Source: Opitutaceae bacterium
GTDB lineage: Bacteria > Verrucomicrobiota > Verrucomicrobiia > Opitutales > Opitutaceae
Reading direction: 5' to 3'
DNA: 46,711 bases
NCBI GenBank assembly: GCA_027482905.1
Contig: JAIXVP010000368.1
Coordinates: 1-46,711, forward strand
Below, one piece after another: positions 43,228-46,711 of the stretch; position 1 is the stretch's first letter, and every line of letters starts with the position of its first letter. The notes beneath the pieces are model-generated. The model did not search any database. It saw only the letters and a program-made list of their open reading frames with translations, and was not told the origin of the DNA. A program made the translations under genes and the position numbers.

Positions 43228-44253
43228 ATGGATCTCGCCAAGTTGCTCGAAGCCCTGCGCACCGGTCAGGACCTGCCCCTCACGCCGGCCCTCTCCGATC
43301 ACGCCCTGTGGTTGACGCCCAACGCCTCGGGCAACACCGCCCTGCACGTCGCCGCCCGTCATGGCCGGCTTAGGCTCGTCCCGCCCGAGCTGTTCACGCC
43401 GGAGTATTTCGCGATCAAGAACCAGGCCGGCTACACCCCCCTGCACCGCGCTTTCGAACACGTCGTCGCCCCCACCGAGCTGCCTCCGCGCCTTCTATTG
43501 CACGACCTGCTCGCCATCACCAGCAACGCCGGCTTCTCCAGCTACCACATCGCCGCCGCCAACGGCCATCTGACCATCCTCTCACACTCCATCCTCACCC
43601 CGGAGTTGCTCACCATTCGCACCCACCTCGGCAACACCTTCCTCCACGAGGCCGCCGAGACCGGGCACCTCGACGACGTGCCGCCGGTGTTCCTCAACAC
43701 CGCCGCCTTCGCCCTCGCCAACCTCACGGGCGAGACTCCCCTGCACACCGCCGCCTTGAACGGCCACCTCGCGCAGGTGCCGCTCGCCCTGCTCACCCGC
43801 GAAGCCCTGCTCGCCCGCACCACCGCCGGCGATACCGTGCTCCATGCCGCCGCCCTGGCCCGCCACCTCGACCACGTCCCTGCCGAACATCTGGTGCACG
43901 ACACCCTCGTGCTCGCCAGCAAGGGTGGCTACACCGTGATCCACGCCGCCGCCGAAACCGGCCAGCTCAAGGCCATCCCCCGGACCTCCATCACCAGCGA
44001 CCTGCTCGCCACGCGCAACGACCACGGCGACACCCCGCTGCACGCCGCCGCCGCCGAGGGCCACCTCGACCAGGTTCCAGTCGCCATCCTCAGCCCCGAA
44101 CTGCTCGCCCTGCGAAACTACGACGGCCTCTCCGCGCTTGATGTCGCCCGCCATGGCGGCCATCTCGCCCAGGTCCCGGAACACCTGCTGCCCCGCGAAC
44201 CCGGCCTCATCGATCGGATCACCGCCGCCCTCGGCGTGCGCAAACCGCGCTGA
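43228..44253 (+). CDS. Ankyrin-repeat protein, nine repeats
   Basis: A 341-residue protein almost wholly made of ankyrin repeats of about 33 residues. Nine G-x-T/S-x-x-H/D helix starts can be counted: GNTALH, GYTPLH, GFSSYH, GNTFLH, GETPLH, GDTVLH, GYTVIH, GDTPLH, GLSALD. The inter-repeat loop is unusual: instead of the common ADVNA-type loop it reads HLDQVP-x-x-LLT-x-ELL-x-x-RN. There is no signal peptide or membrane segment, so it is probably a cytosolic protein-binding scaffold. The start at 43228 gives a capping helix (MDLAKLLEAL). Its partner is unknown. Confidence 0.9.
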   Translation: MDLAKLLEALRTGQDLPLTPALSDHALWLTPNASGNTALHVAARHGRLRLVPPELFTPEYFAIKNQAGYTPLHRAFEHVVAPTELPPRLLLHDLLAITSNAGFSSYHIAAANGHLTILSHSILTPELLTIRTHLGNTFLHEAAETGHLDDVPPVFLNTAAFALANLTGETPLHTAALNGHLAQVPLALLTREALLARTTAGDTVLHAAALARHLDHVPAEHLVHDTLVLASKGGYTVIHAAAETGQLKAIPRTSITSDLLATRNDHGDTPLHAAAAEGHLDQVPVAILSPELLALRNYDGLSALDVARHGGHLAQVPEHLLPREPGLIDRITAALGVRKPR

Positions 44254-44278
44254 ATCGGGTTCCGGCACCGGCCGATTC
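44252..44278. terminator. Hairpin between convergent ankyrin and hemW genes
   Basis: GAATCGG (44252-44258) pairs with CCGATTC (44272-44278), with an inner CCGG/CCGG. The left arm starts inside the ankyrin stop codon. No T-run is present. The design resembles the hairpin over the arabinanase stop at 34921. Confidence 0.4.
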
Positions 44279-44282
44279 CGGG

Positions 44283-45521
44283 CTAGGACAACAACCCGAC
44301 CAGCTCCGCACCCACCGCGTCGGCGAGCAACCGGCCCCGCCGCGTAAGTCGCGGCGCCCACCCGCCGCCACCGCCCAGGGAATCCGGCTCGATCAAGCCC
44401 TGCTCGGCCAGGCGGCCCAGCGTCGCCCTTGGCTCCAGGGCCCCGGCCGACTCCGGAAACCTCGCCTCCAACGCGTCCAGGTCGACGCCAGCGTTGAGCC
44501 TGAGCCCGAAAACCAAGGCGTCCTCCAGCAGCAGCCCCGCGCTCAAGGCGACGCGGTCCTCGCCCATGCGCGCGCCGTCGTCCAGCCGCCGGCCCCACAG
44601 CTCCAGGTCGGCGGGATTGGCCCCGCGCCAGCCGCCGTGCTGGCCCGCCGCCGACGGACCGACCCCCACCCATTCGTGCATGCGCCAGGTATTCAAATTG
44701 TGGGCACAGACGTGACCCGGACGGGCGAAATTGGAGACCTCATATTGCGCGTAGCCCGCCGCCTCGAGCTCATCCCAGGTCCGTTCGTAGAGCCGCGCCT
44801 CCAGGACCGGATCCAGCTTCACCTTCCCGCCGGAGAGCTTCACCCACAGCCGGGTGTCCTCCTCGAAAGTCAGGCAGTAGGTGGAGAGGTGGTCGGGCGC
44901 GAGTTCCACCGCCTGACGCATATCGGCCAGCCACGCCGCCTCGTCCTGGCCGGGCAACGCGAACATCAGGTCGAGGTTCACGCTCGCAAACCCCGCCGAC
45001 CGCACCCGCTCGTAGGCGCGGAAAACCTGTTCGCGGGTGTGTTGACGCCCCAGCGCGTCGAGCAGGCCGGGGTCGAAACTCTGCACCCCCAGCGACACCC
45101 GCGTGCCCCCGAGTTCCCGCAGCACCGCGAGCCGCGCGTCCGTGACCGACGCCGGCGCCAGCTCCACCGTCCACTCCGCCGGCGTCCCGCGACAGGCCGC
45201 CAGCACCGTCTCCCCCAACTCGCGCAAATCCTCCGGCGCGAGCAGACCGGGCGTGCCGCCGCCCCAGAACACCGTGTCGACCGGCCGGCGCCAGCTCACC
45301 AGCGCCAGCTCGCGGCGGACGTTCGCCAGATAGGCATCCACCCCGGCGCGGGTCGGCGTGGTCTGGTAGAAGGCGCAAAAATCGCAGGTGCTCGCGCAAA
45401 AAGGCACGTGGACATACAGCCCCAGCGGACTGTCCGCGAAGGCCGCATCCAGCCCGGCCGCCGGTTCGCCGGCTGGCGGACCGACGGTGATTTCGTGCGT
45501 TGCCATGGAAGGGTTGCCCAT
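44283..45521 (-). CDS. hemW: Radical SAM heme chaperone HemW (CPO-like)
   Basis: A 412-residue protein of the HemN/HemW family, which binds an iron-sulfur cluster and SAM and delivers heme. The cluster motif is C42-x3-C46-x2-C49 (FCASTCDFCAF), preceded by GLYVHVPF. Other marks are VFWGGGTPGLL, ELGGTRVSLGVQSFDPGLL, NLDLMFALPGQ, and the HemW-type C-terminal part AHNLNTWRMHEWVGVGPSAA. It lacks the N-terminal extension of true coproporphyrinogen dehydrogenase HemN. The ATG at 45521 is chosen over 45506 because GGAGG stands nine bases upstream, one of the few good Shine-Dalgarno sequences in the window. Confidence 0.93.
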   Translation of the reverse strand: MGNPSMATHEITVGPPAGEPAAGLDAAFADSPLGLYVHVPFCASTCDFCAFYQTTPTRAGVDAYLANVRRELALVSWRRPVDTVFWGGGTPGLLAPEDLRELGETVLAACRGTPAEWTVELAPASVTDARLAVLRELGGTRVSLGVQSFDPGLLDALGRQHTREQVFRAYERVRSAGFASVNLDLMFALPGQDEAAWLADMRQAVELAPDHLSTYCLTFEEDTRLWVKLSGGKVKLDPVLEARLYERTWDELEAAGYAQYEVSNFARPGHVCAHNLNTWRMHEWVGVGPSAAGQHGGWRGANPADLELWGRRLDDGARMGEDRVALSAGLLLEDALVFGLRLNAGVDLDALEARFPESAGALEPRATLGRLAEQGLIEPDSLGGGGGWAPRLTRRGRLLADAVGAELVGLLS

Positions 45522-45554
45522 TTTCGCTGTCCTCCAATCGATATTCAAATCGCG

Positions 45555-46472
45555 ATGCACCACCAACCTGTTTTCTCCCTGCCCCGCCTGTTTCGCGCCG
45601 TTTTCTGCGCCGCCGCCCTCCTCCTCCTCGCCGGCTGCGATCTGAAATTGGTCGATCTCACCCCGAAGGTCCTCCCCGAGAATCCCTCGCGCATCTACAC
45701 CTTCGCCCTTCGCGTCACCCCGAAGAGCACCAAGGTAGTCGAATCCAGCATCGAGGCCCGCATCGTGATCGACGGCCAAAGCCATCCGATGACCACCGGC
45801 ACCCTTGGCAAGGGCGTCTTCGAATATGAATTTCAGCTGCCCGCCGGTCGCGACGAGCTGGCCTACTACTACACCGTGAACTACACGGTGGAGAACAACG
45901 CCGGCATCGTGCGCCGCGAAGACTACACCGATGTCACCAAGACCCGCGTGGTCGGCCGCTACGTGCTCACCATGGAAACCAACCGCGGCCCGGTCGGCTC
46001 CCGCATCAGCGTCGTCGGCCGCGGCTTCGGCAACGCCGACGTGATCAAGTTCGACGACCAGCCGGTGCGCACCGTGAACGAGTCGAGCAACGCTCTCAGC
46101 TTCTACGTTCCCGCCGTCGAGACCGGGAAAAACTACCGCGTCACCCTCGAAGGCGCGGCCGGCAACTCGCCGGTCGGCACCTTCCGCGTCGACCCCGCCG
46201 TGCTCGACGTCTCGCCCGCCCGCCTCGAACTCACCCCCGGCGGCGTCCAGCCCCTCACCTTCACCGTGCCGAATGTCGCCTCCTCCGGCGGCCAGCTGCT
46301 CGACGTCACCACCGACGTCCCCGAGAGCGTGATCATGCCCGAGGTCATCGTGCCCGAGGGCGCCAACTCCGTGACGGTCGACGTCAAGGGCGGCAAACCC
46401 GGCGTCGGCAACCTCTTCCTCAAGGGCTACGGCAGCTCCGGCGAAATCACGATCCCGCTGATCGTGAAGTAA
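45555..46472 (+). CDS. Lipoprotein with IPT/TIG-like domain
   Basis: A 305-residue protein with a type II signal peptide ending in the lipobox LLLLAGC (Cys28), so it should be lipid-anchored in the cell envelope. An N-terminal beta domain of about 100 residues (SRIYTFALRVTPKSTKVVES) is followed by an immunoglobulin-like IPT/TIG domain at about 140-215 (RGPVGSRISVVGRGFGNADV) and a last beta domain (LELTPGGVQPLTFTVPNVAS). No enzyme motif is seen, and a structural or binding role is likely. Its start is only 33 nt from the divergent hemW start. A strong terminator follows 31 nt after the stop. Confidence 0.85.
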   Translation: MHHQPVFSLPRLFRAVFCAAALLLLAGCDLKLVDLTPKVLPENPSRIYTFALRVTPKSTKVVESSIEARIVIDGQSHPMTTGTLGKGVFEYEFQLPAGRDELAYYYTVNYTVENNAGIVRREDYTDVTKTRVVGRYVLTMETNRGPVGSRISVVGRGFGNADVIKFDDQPVRTVNESSNALSFYVPAVETGKNYRVTLEGAAGNSPVGTFRVDPAVLDVSPARLELTPGGVQPLTFTVPNVASSGGQLLDVTTDVPESVIMPEVIVPEGANSVTVDVKGGKPGVGNLFLKGYGSSGEITIPLIVK

Positions 46473-46503
46473 ACCACCACCGCCTTCCCGACCGCCCTTT
46501 TCG

Positions 46504-46533
46504 CGCGGAGCCCACCCGGGCTCCGCGTTTTTT
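46504..46533 (+). terminator. Rho-independent terminator
   Basis: A perfect 10-bp GC-rich stem (CGCGGAGCCC / GGGCTCCGCG) with a 4-nt loop is followed at once by six T. It ends the lipoprotein transcript and separates it from the convergent prmC end. It is the only textbook intrinsic terminator I find in the window. Confidence 0.9.
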
Positions 46534-46545
46534 ACGCCCCGGCGG

Positions 46546-46711
46546 TCACGACGCCGACGCGGCGCGCGCCAGAACGAAGCGATCCCGGCCGCGCAGATCG
46601 GCGCGCGACTCGCCCTCCGTCAACCCCGCCGTCGCGACCGCCGCGAGCAGGGCCGCATGCTGCGCGATCCCCGTTTCCAACGCGAGCCGCCCGCCCGGCG
46701 CCAGCCGCCGC
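46546..46711 (-). CDS. prmC: Release factor glutamine methyltransferase PrmC, C-terminal end
   Basis: The last 54 codons of a gene entering from the right edge. The translation RRLAPGGRLALETGIAQHAA, then DLRGRDRFVLARAASAS, matches the end of PrmC/HemK, where L-x-x-G-G-x-L-x-x-E-x-G and DL-x-G-x-x-R are conserved. PrmC methylates the GGQ glutamine of peptide release factors. The catalytic NPPY motif lies outside the window, so the assignment rests on the tail alone. It is convergent with the lipoprotein gene. Confidence 0.75.
   Translation of the reverse strand, partial: RRLAPGGRLALETGIAQHAALLAAVATAGLTEGESRADLRGRDRFVLARAASAS

Noticed and set aside
1-46711. CRISPR arrays, insertion sequences, prophage or integrase genes
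   Set aside because: No regularly spaced repeats, transposase, integrase or terminal inverted repeats with target duplications were found on either strand.

Overview
The window is high-GC bacterial chromosome, most likely from a Verrucomicrobiota member close to Opitutaceae. I infer this from the dense secreted plant-cell-wall hydrolases without SusC/SusD, an ECF sigma factor overlapping a eukaryote-type Ser/Thr kinase, an autotransporter-associated strand-repeat protein, and the near absence of Shine-Dalgarno sequences. Taxonomy is an inference, because no rRNA gene is present.

Left flank (1-9.45 kb) is mostly core genome. It holds the end of dapA, dapB, a CATTGG-type inverted repeat, and ruvA. 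A leftward block follows: acylphosphatase, ABC ATPase, ABC-2 permease, a membrane-anchored TPR protein, an ECF sigma factor and its anti-sigma factor. Then come an acidic protein of unknown function behind a perfect palindrome, tRNA-Val(GAC) and recN.

The centre (9.6-42.7 kb) is a pectin (rhamnogalacturonan-I, arabinan, galactan) degradation locus. An AraC-type regulator precedes a tight co-directional run: GH43, PL4 rhamnogalacturonan lyase, GH51 arabinofuranosidase, GH35 beta-galactosidase, and a GH146/GH127-type beta-L-arabinofuranosidase. Next is a 1351-residue GH128-like protein with LamG and strand-repeat domains. A truncated GH31 remnant, a kinase/ECF sigma pair and a divergent ABC exporter follow. 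The second run holds a GH35 interrupted by an A-rich tract with a stop codon, a GH43-like propeller protein, a GH43 arabinanase and a PL11 rhamnogalacturonan lyase. A lower-GC island carries another GH43 fused to carbohydrate-binding modules. The locus ends with a cytosolic GH27 alpha-galactosidase and a beta-hydroxyacid dehydrogenase-like protein. Together the lyases would cut the RG-I backbone, while the arabinan- and galactan-active enzymes strip the side chains outside the cytoplasm. No sugar importer is visible.

Right flank (42.7-46.7 kb): a stand-alone receiver protein, a nine-repeat ankyrin protein, hemW divergent from an IPT-domain lipoprotein with a strong terminator, and the end of prmC.

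The most unusual signals are the A-rich replacement inside the second GH35, a shared 14-bp upstream motif (GATTCATACAGTCA), the truncated GH31, hairpins built over stop codons, and the low-GC island.
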